DNA of 64,000 nt, taken from Chitinophaga sancti. Lineage in GTDB: Bacteria > Bacteroidota > Bacteroidia > Chitinophagales > Chitinophagaceae. The notes under the pieces were generated by a model, which was not told where the DNA came from, did no database searches, and saw nothing but the letters and a program-made list of their open reading frames with translations. The translations under genes were made by a program, and so were the position numbers. Positions within the stretch are counted from its first letter, which is position 1. Each line of letters starts with the position of its first letter. The DNA lies in contig NZ_CP139247.1 of NCBI RefSeq assembly GCF_034087045.1, positions 5,482,001 through 5,546,000 on the forward strand, written 5' to 3'. Shown here piece after piece: positions 51,322 through 59,365 of the stretch.

Positions 51322-52749
51322 TTAAAAGGATAGCGTTTTCGCTTCGTTATGTGAAGTATTTATTTCCTCCTTTTCAGGAACTTTTACATGCCTCATTAAT
51401 AGCGCCTTCACATCCTTAAACATTAATGCAGACCTGGAATCTCCGCGCTGCACGTCTACTTTAAAATTCCACATTTGAATACTATCTGCATGCATTACAT
51501 ATATTCCCCATGCAGGTAAGTCGCCAAACATGGTGAATTCCGGGTAGCCTGCCGCATTTTCCGGTACTTCATTGATCGGACCTTTTACATGCTCGCCGGG
51601 GTAGATTACTTCAACATCTATCAACTGCACATTTTTCAAAGGATGCCCTGGCAAACCTGCTATCACCATCGGTAGTACATATTGAACCGGCATCTTCGGC
51701 AAAGGCCCTTCCTGCGGATACCCGATGTCAGGCTTGCCTGCCGGGATTTCCGCCTTTACTTTTTCAATTACAATATTATTGACCGTACTATACCTGTCAT
51801 CCTTATTGCGCTTCCCCAATCGTATAAAAAGGGCATTGCCGGTATTCAGGGCCCGTACATCAATCACATGCACGTTCTCTATAAATCCCCCATCTACCGC
51901 CTCCAAAGCAATAGCTGAACGATAAGTATCAAACACCGTAATGTTCTTTACCACAATATTCTTAAACCCACCCAGTGATCCAGTTCCTAATTTAAACCCA
52001 TTCGCACTGGACCGCAGCGTACAATTTTCGACAGTCACATCCTCACAACTCCGCGCCCCATTTTCTGACTTCAGACATATTGCATCGTCTGCCGCATTGA
52101 AATAACTGTTCTTAATCACTACATCCTTTGAATCAACAATATCTACCCCATCATTGTTCCAGTAAGCCGTACTTTCTACATTAATCCCATCTATCACCAC
52201 ATGGGTACACTCTTTATAGTTCTGCACCCAACAGGCTGAATTCTTTAAGGTCACTCCCTTTATCCGTACCCCCGTACAGTTTTCAAAGTACAACAGGTTA
52301 GGTCTGTTTTTCTCTGTAGGTCTTTTTTTCAACCACTCCTCATCCACGATCTTTCCCTCACGCAGACATTGAATGGTATTTTCTACCAGTTCCCTACCCT
52401 GTCCATCAATCATCCCCTCTCCTGTAATCCCCACATTTTGCTGCCCTATACACACAATCAATGCCGGACCGCTGTAGTGCATCCTCTCCGTACTCCCGAA
52501 CAAAATGGCATCTTTATTCAAATGTAATGTGACATTATTTTTTAATTGCAAAGGGCTGGTCAGGTACATCCCCGCAGGAATGATTACCGTGCCGCCCTTA
52601 AGGGTAGCAGAATCAATCGCTCGTTGTATAGCATTGGCGTTATCAAAATTCATCGACGACTTTGCTCCAAAGCGGGTAATAGGAAATTCCTTTTGTGCCA
52701 GGGCCTTCAAACTCAGGAAAGCCAGCAATAATGTGACAGTTCTTTTCAT
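51322..52749 (-). CDS. GH28 polygalacturonase-type glycoside hydrolase, exported
   Basis: A 475-residue pectin-degrading hydrolase (right-handed beta-helix). From ATG 52749 it has a signal peptide (LLLAFLSLKALAQ). The N-terminal FPITRFGAKSSMNFDNANAIQRAIDSA is the family opening. Active-site region: YWNNDGVDIVDSKDVVIKNSYFNAADDAICLKS supplies the catalytic Asp residues. The usual GHG is GTGSLGG here, and RLGKR replaces RIK, as in several Bacteroidota GH28 members. It probably removes galacturonic acid or a related sugar from pectin. No SusC/SusD adjoins. Confidence 0.9.
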   Translation of the reverse strand: MKRTVTLLLAFLSLKALAQKEFPITRFGAKSSMNFDNANAIQRAIDSATLKGGTVIIPAGMYLTSPLQLKNNVTLHLNKDAILFGSTERMHYSGPALIVCIGQQNVGITGEGMIDGQGRELVENTIQCLREGKIVDEEWLKKRPTEKNRPNLLYFENCTGVRIKGVTLKNSACWVQNYKECTHVVIDGINVESTAYWNNDGVDIVDSKDVVIKNSYFNAADDAICLKSENGARSCEDVTVENCTLRSSANGFKLGTGSLGGFKNIVVKNITVFDTYRSAIALEAVDGGFIENVHVIDVRALNTGNALFIRLGKRNKDDRYSTVNNIVIEKVKAEIPAGKPDIGYPQEGPLPKMPVQYVLPMVIAGLPGHPLKNVQLIDVEVIYPGEHVKGPINEVPENAAGYPEFTMFGDLPAWGIYVMHADSIQMWNFKVDVQRGDSRSALMFKDVKALLMRHVKVPEKEEINTSHNEAKTLSF

Positions 52750-52771
52750 TCCACAATAAATATAATATCTT

Positions 52772-52858
52772 TTACCTTGCGATCCACAATAGACACCAAC
52801 CTCCATTCAACCCATAGGCCAACGCATCACCAGGCAGCTCATGAAATACAACCGGCAC
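52772..52858 (-). other. In-frame open extension after the TAG stop of the AraC-AGT gene
   Basis: Directly after the stop (52859-52861) the same frame stays open for 28 codons, starting with GTG, reading VPVVFHELPGDALAYGL then GGWCLLWIAR and TAA. It looks protein-like. It may be a tiny gene starting at the GTG, a relic, or chance. Confidence 0.35.
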
Positions 52859-53695
52859 CTATAACCCTGCCTTTGCGGCTTCCCAGCCAATGATCGCCGT
52901 TTTTCGTGTAGTCCCCCACATATATTCTCCGAATGTACCACTGGATTGTATCACCCTGTGACAGGGAATTAAATATGCTACGGGATTATTGCCAATGGCT
53001 GTTCCCACTGCCCGCGTTGCAGTCGGATTACCGATATTGGCCGCGATCGCACCATAGGTAGACAATTTCCCTAAAGGTATTTTCAATAAACTCTCCCATA
53101 CCTTTAGTTGAAAATCCGTTCCCCGCAGGTGTAGTTTAATCTCAGGCAGTTTAGTCCAGTCATGCTGAAAGATGAACAATGCATTTTGTTGTAACAAATC
53201 CAGTTTGCGTACAAAAACAGCATTCGGGAATTTCACTTTAAGATCTTCCAACGCCCGCACTTCGTCCGCATCAAATGCCATATAACAAACACCCTTTGGT
53301 GTAGACGCCACAATCAGGCTCCCAAACGGACTCTCAGCAAAACTATAATTGATCACCAGATCTTTGCCGCCATGTTTATATTCTGCCGGGGTCATACCTT
53401 CAATCCCAATAAATAAATCATGTAAACGACTGGTACTCGACAGCCCGGTTTCATATGCGGCATCAAAAATAGTCGTTTCCTTCAGCATCCCCTTGGCATA
53501 TTCCAGGCTGATGTATTGCAGAAATTTTTTGGGACTTGTACCCGCCCATTCTGTAAACATCCGCTGGAAATGGGCCGGACTCAGGTGCACACTTTCTGCT
53601 ACCGCATCCAGGTTCGGTTGCTCCCGAAAATGGGTCCTGATATAGTCAATTGCCTCCGCGATCCGGGAATAATTGATATGCTCCTGTATTTTCAT
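52859..53695 (-). CDS. AraC-type regulator fused to O6-alkylguanine-DNA alkyltransferase
   Basis: A 278-residue two-domain protein. Residues about 10-100 are an AraC helix-turn-helix (LDAVAESVHLSPAHFQRMFTEWAGTSPKKFLQYISLEYAKGML). The C-terminal ~160 residues are a methylguanine-DNA methyltransferase with the acceptor Cys245 in IPCHRVIQ. It resembles Ada without the N-terminal phosphotriester-repair zinc domain. So it probably repairs O6-methylguanine and may regulate genes, but the classical Ada methylation switch cannot operate. ATG 53695 begins the AraC domain; upstream codons lack similarity. Confidence 0.9.
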   Translation of the reverse strand: MKIQEHINYSRIAEAIDYIRTHFREQPNLDAVAESVHLSPAHFQRMFTEWAGTSPKKFLQYISLEYAKGMLKETTIFDAAYETGLSSTSRLHDLFIGIEGMTPAEYKHGGKDLVINYSFAESPFGSLIVASTPKGVCYMAFDADEVRALEDLKVKFPNAVFVRKLDLLQQNALFIFQHDWTKLPEIKLHLRGTDFQLKVWESLLKIPLGKLSTYGAIAANIGNPTATRAVGTAIGNNPVAYLIPCHRVIQSSGTFGEYMWGTTRKTAIIGWEAAKAGL

Positions 53696-53745
53696 AATAC
53701 AAATGTCCTGATTTCTGTCATTACAGAAAATCCGGAATATGCGTT

Positions 53746-53753
53746 TATCTTTG
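53746..53753 (+). promoter_or_regulatory. -7 element of the PhnA-like gene
   Basis: TATCTTTG, 28 nt before the ATG at 53782, matches TAnnTTTG. The -33 element is not clear. Confidence 0.5.
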
Positions 53754-53781
53754 CAACTTTTATATAGAAAATAAACCATTT

Positions 53782-54345
53782 ATGAGTACAACTATTACGC
53801 CTGCATTAAGAGAGCGCAGTAACGGCACATGTGAGCTGTGCACTGGTGAAGATGCCTCGATAGCCTTTGCTGTGAGTCCCAAAAACAATGATGCGATTGA
53901 AAATGAAGTTGCGATTTGCAACACCTGCGCTGCCGCCATGGAAGATGCAGCTGCAGCTATGCACTGGCATGTACTGGCTGGTAGTATCTGGAATCCGGAG
54001 CCTAGCGTACAGGCCCTGAGTTATCGCCTGCTTTACAAACACAAAGACCAGGAATGGGCAGCCGAAATCATAAATGGTGTAGAAATAGATGAATCAGTGA
54101 GCCACTGGGCACTGAGCGCATTCGAAGTAAAAGCCGTTCATCGTGACAGCAATGGTACTGAACTGGAACACGGCGATACCGTGGTACTGACACAGGGACT
54201 GAATGTAAAAGGCGCCAACTTTATGGCACCCAAAGGAACGATTGTACGTAAAATCAGATTAGTCAGTGACAATCCCGAACAAATAGAAGGAAAGATCAAT
54301 GAACAAACCATTGTGATCCTAACGAAATATGTTCGTAAATCATAA
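53782..54345 (+). CDS. PhnA-like zinc-ribbon protein (YjdM family)
   Basis: A 187-residue protein. The N-terminus has a zinc ribbon CELC (about 17-20) and CNTC (about 46-49). The C-terminal PhnA domain (about 115-185) contains EHGDTVVLTQGLNVKGANFMAPKGTIVRKIRLVSDNPEQIEGK. Despite the name, the family is not a proven phosphonate enzyme. Divergent from the AraC-AGT gene; closed by a terminator. Confidence 0.9.
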   Translation: MSTTITPALRERSNGTCELCTGEDASIAFAVSPKNNDAIENEVAICNTCAAAMEDAAAAMHWHVLAGSIWNPEPSVQALSYRLLYKHKDQEWAAEIINGVEIDESVSHWALSAFEVKAVHRDSNGTELEHGDTVVLTQGLNVKGANFMAPKGTIVRKIRLVSDNPEQIEGKINEQTIVILTKYVRKS

Positions 54346-54346
54346 T

Positions 54347-54378
54347 AAAAAAACCTGCGAAATTCCGCAGGTTTTTTT
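54347..54378 (+). terminator. Terminator of the PhnA-like gene
   Basis: AAAAAAACCTGCG and CGCAGGTTTTTTT pair around 6 bases directly after the stop codon; T-run on both strands. From here to 54576 (about 200 bp) no convincing gene is seen. Confidence 0.85.
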
Positions 54379-54576
54379 ATTAGTATAAAACAATTATCCC
54401 GCCCCACTGTTTCTATTACATCAAAACCAATTGTCCTCCCTGGCCTGCCATTTAAAAAATGAATTCCGCCATGTAAGAATTGAACATTGCCCCCAGCAGG
54501 CATTTGTAACATATTTGCATGTAGTTGCAGTTAATAAATGAAGTAGCATCGGGGTACACAAACAAGTGGTGCTGAC

Positions 54577-54990
54577 GTGGCAGAGGCTTTTGCTGTAGAA
54601 GGTAAAATTTCGTCTTACAGTGCCGGCGATGTACTCGTCATCTCTACTGAGGATGACCGCACTGTAGCCCTTTCTTCCGAACCATACTCTACGCTCGTCG
54701 CTGGTGTGTATGCCACCAAACCTGGTGTGCTACTCACCGAAGACGAGGAATTAAAAGATGAACTGACCGACCAAGTGCCAATGGGTGTGATCGGCGTAAT
54801 ACCAACCAAGGTATGTGGTGAAAATGGTGCTATCAAACGTGGCGATCTGCTGGTAACTTCCAGCAAAGCGGGTCATGCTATGAAAGCTGATATTGACAAG
54901 GTAAAGCCTGGTCAGGTGATCGGTAAAGCACTGGCTAATTTTGATGGCAATGGTACAGGCGTCATTAAAGTACTGGTAAGTATCAAATAA
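54577..54990 (+). pseudogene. C-terminal fragment of a structural (tail-fibre-like) protein
   Basis: The frame, open from 54547, reads RGTQTSGADVAEAFAVEGK and then a 130-residue domain: SAGDVLVIS, STLVAGVYATKPGVLL, GVIPTKVCGENGAIKRGDLLVTSS, AGHAMKAD, GQVIGKAL and GVIKVLVSI. This is the typical C-terminal module of long tail-fibre or surface repeat proteins, where SGADxAE follows an extended N-terminal part. Here there is no ATG (only GTG at 54577) and no N-terminal part. It is either a truncated remnant or a small stand-alone version. Confidence 0.55.
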
Positions 54991-55018
54991 TGGAGACCTA
55001 TATTATGTTGTAGTTTTG

Positions 55019-55053
55019 AAAAAGCGTCTGCCCCATTAGGCAGACGCTTTTTT
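55019..55053 (+). terminator. Terminator after the 54577 fragment
   Basis: AAAAAGCGTCTGCC and GGCAGACGCTTTTTT pair around CCATTA; strong T-run. Confidence 0.85.
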
Positions 55054-55066
55054 TGTATATTAACGT

Positions 55067-56008
55067 ATGATTTATGCGCTAACCTGTGGCAGTATTTTTT
55101 TACTGTCTTTTTTACTGGCCAGTACCGCAGGAAAGGTAAATTTGCCGGCAAATCGCTGGTTGGGAGCTTTTTTCTTTTGTGTAGGATGTGCTATCGCCTC
55201 TATGATTGTCCCGGCCCGGTGGATACCGTTGACAGAGCTTACTCGTTTTGCCATGGCACCCTCCCTTTATTTCTGTGTACTGCATTATACAAAGGGGTTT
55301 AAGAAAGCAGCCTACTGGCATTTCTTACCGGCAGGGTTGTTTTTTATTTTTACTGTACCTGAAATCATTTGCAACAGACATCTCTTTTCCTTACCTGCAT
55401 CCTACTCACCCGTCTTTGGCTGGATCATGGCCAGAGTTATAAAGGTGCAGTTATTCCTATACGTCTCCCTGTCTATTTACCGCCTCATGAAGCACCCTAT
55501 GCATTTGCCCTGGCTCCGATATTTGCTATGGAGTATCTGTTGCCTGATGCTCATCTGGTTCAGCGGTCTTAATCAATATGCGGTAGTGATGGCAATTTTC
55601 GGAATTGGATTTTTGGCTATCAGGCAAAAGGATTATCAGCCACGTCCGGTTCAGACTCCCATTCCTGATGATTTAAAAGCCCGTCTGGAAGATTTAATGA
55701 CCAGACAAAGGGTTTATACAGACAGCGACCTGAACCTACCCTTATTGGCCGAAAAAATGGAGATAAGTGTCCATGACCTGTCCGCATTATTAAACAACGG
55801 CTATGGCCAGAACTTCAATCAATTCATCAATACCTACAGGATCACATTGGCCAAGGAGCTCCTGCTTTCAGAAAGACATGCCCACCTGAGCATACTGGGA
55901 ATTGCCTTTGAAGCAGGCTTTAATTCCAAGACCACCTTCAATACCACCTTCAAAAAAGCGACCGGTCTATCCCCTTCGGACTGGAAAAAAAGTGGTTCGG
56001 AAATATAG
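55067..56008 (+). CDS. Membrane-bound AraC-family regulator
   Basis: A 313-residue protein. The N-terminal ~205 residues form about six to seven membrane helices (IYALTCGSIFLLSFLLAS, WLGAFFFCVGCAIASMIV, YLLWSICCLMLIWFSG). The C-terminal ~100 residues are an AraC helix-turn-helix (LPLLAEKMEISVHDLSALLNN, ISILGIAFEAGFNSKTTFNTTFKKATGLSPSDW). Such proteins sense a membrane or external signal directly. The next gene, 36 nt downstream, may be its partner. Confidence 0.88.
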   Translation: MIYALTCGSIFLLSFLLASTAGKVNLPANRWLGAFFFCVGCAIASMIVPARWIPLTELTRFAMAPSLYFCVLHYTKGFKKAAYWHFLPAGLFFIFTVPEIICNRHLFSLPASYSPVFGWIMARVIKVQLFLYVSLSIYRLMKHPMHLPWLRYLLWSICCLMLIWFSGLNQYAVVMAIFGIGFLAIRQKDYQPRPVQTPIPDDLKARLEDLMTRQRVYTDSDLNLPLLAEKMEISVHDLSALLNNGYGQNFNQFINTYRITLAKELLLSERHAHLSILGIAFEAGFNSKTTFNTTFKKATGLSPSDWKKSGSEI

Positions 56009-56044
56009 TTCGGAACGCCGAAAACCAATCCCCATGGTAGTATT

Positions 56045-56932
56045 GTGAAAAAAAACATGAGAAAAATTCCGCTTTCCATCCTGAGTGGATTATTAGCATT
56101 AGCAGTTTTCAGCAGGATTGCCATGAGGTATTTTAACTTTTTACCAATGCCCTGGATGTGGGGATTGACAGCATTGCTAAGTATTATATTAATTATTAAA
56201 CCATCGAAACAATGGATCTGCTTTGCCATCTCCTTTGACCTGATTGTTTTTGGCTGGCAAAAACTTTTTCATCAACAGGCCAACGTTCCCCAATCGGTAC
56301 TCGACCTGCCATTTAGCTCCCTGCCTGCCGATACGGTTAACTGGGCTTATTTCCAGTATTCTTATCCCTATATGGTGGCCATTGCGCTGACCCAGATAAT
56401 CTGTTCCTTCCTGTTGTTATTCAGAAGCACCCGGCTATTGGGTTTGATCATGTTGATCCCTGTCTTATTGAATATCATGATGATAGATGTTTTTTACAAG
56501 ATTGGTATGGGAGCATTGCTTCACGCAACTATTTTATTTGCCGGAGTCATCTATCTGTTAGCGGAGTTTTATAACCAATTAAAGCAGGTATTTTTTCAAA
56601 AAAATGAATTCAATATTTATACTGTACTCGCGGCGGCTGTACTTCCATTTTTGTTAGTCGTTACCGCTCCTTCTCCAAACAAACACCCATCCATTACAGG
56701 CAAGTATAAGGTGGGGAACCATGCGCTCACCATCGTGTATTTAGAGTATTTTAATGATGTAACCCTGCAATGGGGCGATGTGAACCACCGATACACTGGT
56801 AAATACCAATACCGGGGAGATACGCTCATTGCAGGGCCGTTAAAAGGTATTATTAAAAAAGAGATGGATCATATTACATTGACGGGCACACTGGAAAAGG
56901 ATTCTGTGCATCTTGACATGATCCGGTTATGA
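56045..56932 (+). CDS. DoxX-like membrane protein with extra C-terminal domain
   Basis: A 295-residue protein. Four or five membrane helices (LSILSGLLALAVFSRIAMRYF, MWGLTALLSIILIIKP, MVAIALTQIICSFLLLFRS, LLGLIMLIPVLLNIMMIDVFY) resemble the DoxX family. A last helix (YTVLAAAVLPFLLVV) precedes a C-terminal beta part of about 70 residues (SITGKYKVGNHALTIVYLEYFND). Start may be GTG 56045 or ATG 56057. Probably co-transcribed with the AraC-type regulator. Its 3' end overlaps the opposing gene by 6 nt. Confidence 0.7.
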   Translation: MKKNMRKIPLSILSGLLALAVFSRIAMRYFNFLPMPWMWGLTALLSIILIIKPSKQWICFAISFDLIVFGWQKLFHQQANVPQSVLDLPFSSLPADTVNWAYFQYSYPYMVAIALTQIICSFLLLFRSTRLLGLIMLIPVLLNIMMIDVFYKIGMGALLHATILFAGVIYLLAEFYNQLKQVFFQKNEFNIYTVLAAAVLPFLLVVTAPSPNKHPSITGKYKVGNHALTIVYLEYFNDVTLQWGDVNHRYTGKYQYRGDTLIAGPLKGIIKKEMDHITLTGTLEKDSVHLDMIRL

Positions 56933-57580
56933 CCGTCTTTCCAAATCAGTGATCAGCAAAGGATTAGTAATAGCTAATGCTGTCAGTACTTCCTCCACAG
57001 CTGTTCTTGTATTGGCTTTTTGAATCCGCCCAAGCTCAGCTGTGGTCAATCCTACTATTTGCAGGAAGGTGACCTCTCCATTCGGCGTATTGATACGACC
57101 GGCTTCCGGGTCTTTGATAAAAGCCAGACCAGTAATATCAGTATCCGTGTCAAGACGGATGGGCCCATTAGCTGGTATGTACTGAAATTCCTCAAACCAT
57201 TTACCTGAAGTAAATACATAGCGGGCCAGGTTGTTCATCATATTGATCACCCAGGTTGGCTTATCCGGATCACCCGCAAATGGCTTTACACGCATGGTCA
57301 GTTCAAACCCCCATTTGCTGAATTCACCACCTGCGGCTTTTTCGTTGTAATACAATTCAGAAAAACCATAACTCACAATATGAAAATGTTCTTCCTGCTG
57401 ATTACTTTTGTAAATACTTGTGCCATCAAGTGGATCTTCTCCACCTGCTGCATAGTGTAACGGTGGGGCATAATGTGCTGGTTCCTGACCCGGGTAAATT
57501 TTATCAAACACATTGTCAATGGCTGTCCAACCAACAGTATCGTCCTCGGTAAACAAACTTTTATAGGCTTCTGGTGTCAT
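56927..57580 (-). CDS. Suppressor-of-fused (SUFU) domain protein
   Basis: A 217-residue cytoplasmic protein of the bacterial SUFU-domain family: GWTAIDNVFDKIYPGQEPAHYAP, HFHIVSYGFSELYYNEKA, KWGFELTMRV and WVINMMNNLARYVFTSGKWF are the family's conserved segments. In bacteria the domain occurs alone or as immunity protein in polymorphic toxin loci. No toxin gene is adjacent here. Convergent with the DoxX-like gene, overlapping by 6 nt. Confidence 0.85.
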   Translation of the reverse strand: MTPEAYKSLFTEDDTVGWTAIDNVFDKIYPGQEPAHYAPPLHYAAGGEDPLDGTSIYKSNQQEEHFHIVSYGFSELYYNEKAAGGEFSKWGFELTMRVKPFAGDPDKPTWVINMMNNLARYVFTSGKWFEEFQYIPANGPIRLDTDTDITGLAFIKDPEAGRINTPNGEVTFLQIVGLTTAELGRIQKANTRTAVEEVLTALAITNPLLITDLERRS

Positions 57581-57622
57581 AAAAATAAAGTATGGTACGC
57601 TGAAAAAATAGCACCTTTTCCC

Positions 57623-57630
57623 TATATTTG
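57623..57630 (+). promoter_or_regulatory. -7 element of the ABC-F gene
   Basis: TATATTTG matches TAnnTTTG, leaving a leader of nearly 90 nt before the ATG at 57724. Leaders of ABC-F genes sometimes hold attenuators, but no clear alternative hairpins were seen. Confidence 0.4.
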
Positions 57631-57723
57631 CAAAAATTACGCCTACTCCAATGTGAGATCTATTTTCTATAAATAATCAGTAATCAAACCCACTTCACTA
57701 ATTCTTACTGAAGAAAATAGTCC

Positions 57724-59313
57724 ATGTTCACTTTACAACAGGTAACCTATCTGCATCCTAATAAGGATCTGCTATTCGACAATATTGACCTCACCGTTCC
57801 TACCAATGCAAAATGCGCATTGATCGGGAATAACGGTGCGGGTAAGTCCACCCTGCTCAAACTCATGGCAGGCATATTGACACCTGCTTCCGGTACAATT
57901 CATACCAGTGGCAAGCCATATTATATACCACAACATTTCGGTCAGTACAATGACCTCACGATTGCACAGGCATTGCATATCGATCATAAAATAAACGCAC
58001 TGCACAGCATCCTGGAAGGCGATGTTTCCGAATCCAACATGACCTTGCTGGATGATGACTGGACCATAGAAGAAAGATGCGCAGCAGCGATATTACACTG
58101 GGGGTTACAGGACTTCACCCTCTCACAGCCTATGCACACCCTCAGTGGCGGACAGAAAACGAAAGTCTTTCTCGCCGGCATTGCCATTCATGAGCCAGAC
58201 ATCATCCTGCTGGATGAGCCCAGCAATCACCTGGATAGTCATGGCCGTGCCCTGCTATATGACCTGATCGAACATGCGAACGCTACCATCGTAGTCGTCA
58301 GCCACGACAGGCATTTACTGCAACTCCCCAACCAGGTATTTGAGCTGAGTAAAAAAGGTATTACCATTTATGGTGGTAACTACGACTTCTATCTTGCACA
58401 AAAACAAATAGAAAATAACGCCCTGGCTCAGGATTTAAAAAGCAAAGAAAAGGCTCTCCGCAAAGCAAAAGAAACGGAAAGGGAAACGGCAGAAAGACAA
58501 CAAAAACTTGATGCACGGGGGAAAAAGAAACAGGAAAAAGCAGGGTTGCCGACTATCGCCATGAATACCTTCCGTAACAATGCAGAAAAGAGCACTGCCC
58601 GTGTAAAAGGCGCGCATGAAGAAAAGGTAGGCCAACTCGCACAGGACCTGCAGGACCTGCGCAAAGAGCTGCCCGACATTGACAAAATGAAACTGGGATT
58701 TGAAAATGCTAATTTGCACAAAGGTAAACCACTCATAAATGCGCAAGGTGTTAATTTCGGTTATCAGCATACCCCACTCTGGTCACAGTCACTCAGTTTT
58801 CAGATCAATAGCGGAGAAAGACTTTCCATCAAAGGATTGAATGGTTCAGGGAAAACAACCCTGATCAAAATGATGCTGGGACAATTGACGCCGACTGCCG
58901 GTATACTCACCAGTCAGACAGGTAAAACAGTGTATATCGACCAGGATTATTCATTGATCCATAACCACCTGAGCGTATACGACCAGGCCCAATTATTCAA
59001 TCGCTCCGCATTACAGGAGCATGAAATAAAGATCCGTCTCACACGTTTTCTCTTTACAAAAGAATATTGGGATAAGCCCTGCAGTACCCTTAGTGGTGGC
59101 GAGAAAATGCGCCTGCTGCTTTGCTGCCTGACTATCGATCAGCAAGCGCCTGATATGATCATCCTGGATGAACCGACGAACAACCTCGATATTCAGAATG
59201 TAGACATTCTCACAGCTGCCATCAATGCTTATGATGGTACATTGATCGTCATTTCACACGATCAGTATTTCCTGGAAGAAGTACGTGCAGTCAGGACAAT
59301 TGAGCTAAGATAA
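57724..59313 (+). CDS. ABC-F family ribosome-associated ATPase
   Basis: A 529-residue protein with two ATPase domains and no membrane segments. First: GNNGAGKST, LSGGQKTKV, IILLDEPSNHLD. Second: GLNGSGKTT, LSGGEKMRLLL, MIILDEPTNNLD. A charged linker (about 240-330; KEKALRKAKETERETAERQQ) corresponds to the inter-domain arm that enters the ribosomal P/E site. ABC-F proteins modulate translation or protect ribosomes from antibiotics; which subtype is not clear. Confidence 0.93.
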   Translation: MFTLQQVTYLHPNKDLLFDNIDLTVPTNAKCALIGNNGAGKSTLLKLMAGILTPASGTIHTSGKPYYIPQHFGQYNDLTIAQALHIDHKINALHSILEGDVSESNMTLLDDDWTIEERCAAAILHWGLQDFTLSQPMHTLSGGQKTKVFLAGIAIHEPDIILLDEPSNHLDSHGRALLYDLIEHANATIVVVSHDRHLLQLPNQVFELSKKGITIYGGNYDFYLAQKQIENNALAQDLKSKEKALRKAKETERETAERQQKLDARGKKKQEKAGLPTIAMNTFRNNAEKSTARVKGAHEEKVGQLAQDLQDLRKELPDIDKMKLGFENANLHKGKPLINAQGVNFGYQHTPLWSQSLSFQINSGERLSIKGLNGSGKTTLIKMMLGQLTPTAGILTSQTGKTVYIDQDYSLIHNHLSVYDQAQLFNRSALQEHEIKIRLTRFLFTKEYWDKPCSTLSGGEKMRLLLCCLTIDQQAPDMIILDEPTNNLDIQNVDILTAAINAYDGTLIVISHDQYFLEEVRAVRTIELR

Positions 59314-59316
59314 TAA

Positions 59317-59344
59317 ACCGCCCCGGCATCATCACCGGGACGGT
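59317..59344. terminator. Hairpin after the ABC-F gene
   Basis: ACCGCCCCGG and CCGGGACGGT pair with one mismatch around 8 bases; no T-run. Lies between convergent genes. Confidence 0.5.
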
Positions 59345-59365
59345 ATAACCTATGTTCAAACAATT

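Noticed and set aside
24820..52861. Recoding of TAG as an amino acid, suggested by open frames after two TAG stops
   Set aside because: Only two cases, other genes end properly at TAG (for example 42563-42565), and no tRNA or synthetase for recoding is seen. Tail repeats and chance explain them better.
54138..54512. Minus-strand 124-codon frame starting MLQMPAGGNVQFLHGG
   Set aside because: Two thirds of it is the reverse of the PhnA-like gene and its terminator; the remaining first part is short and unrecognised.
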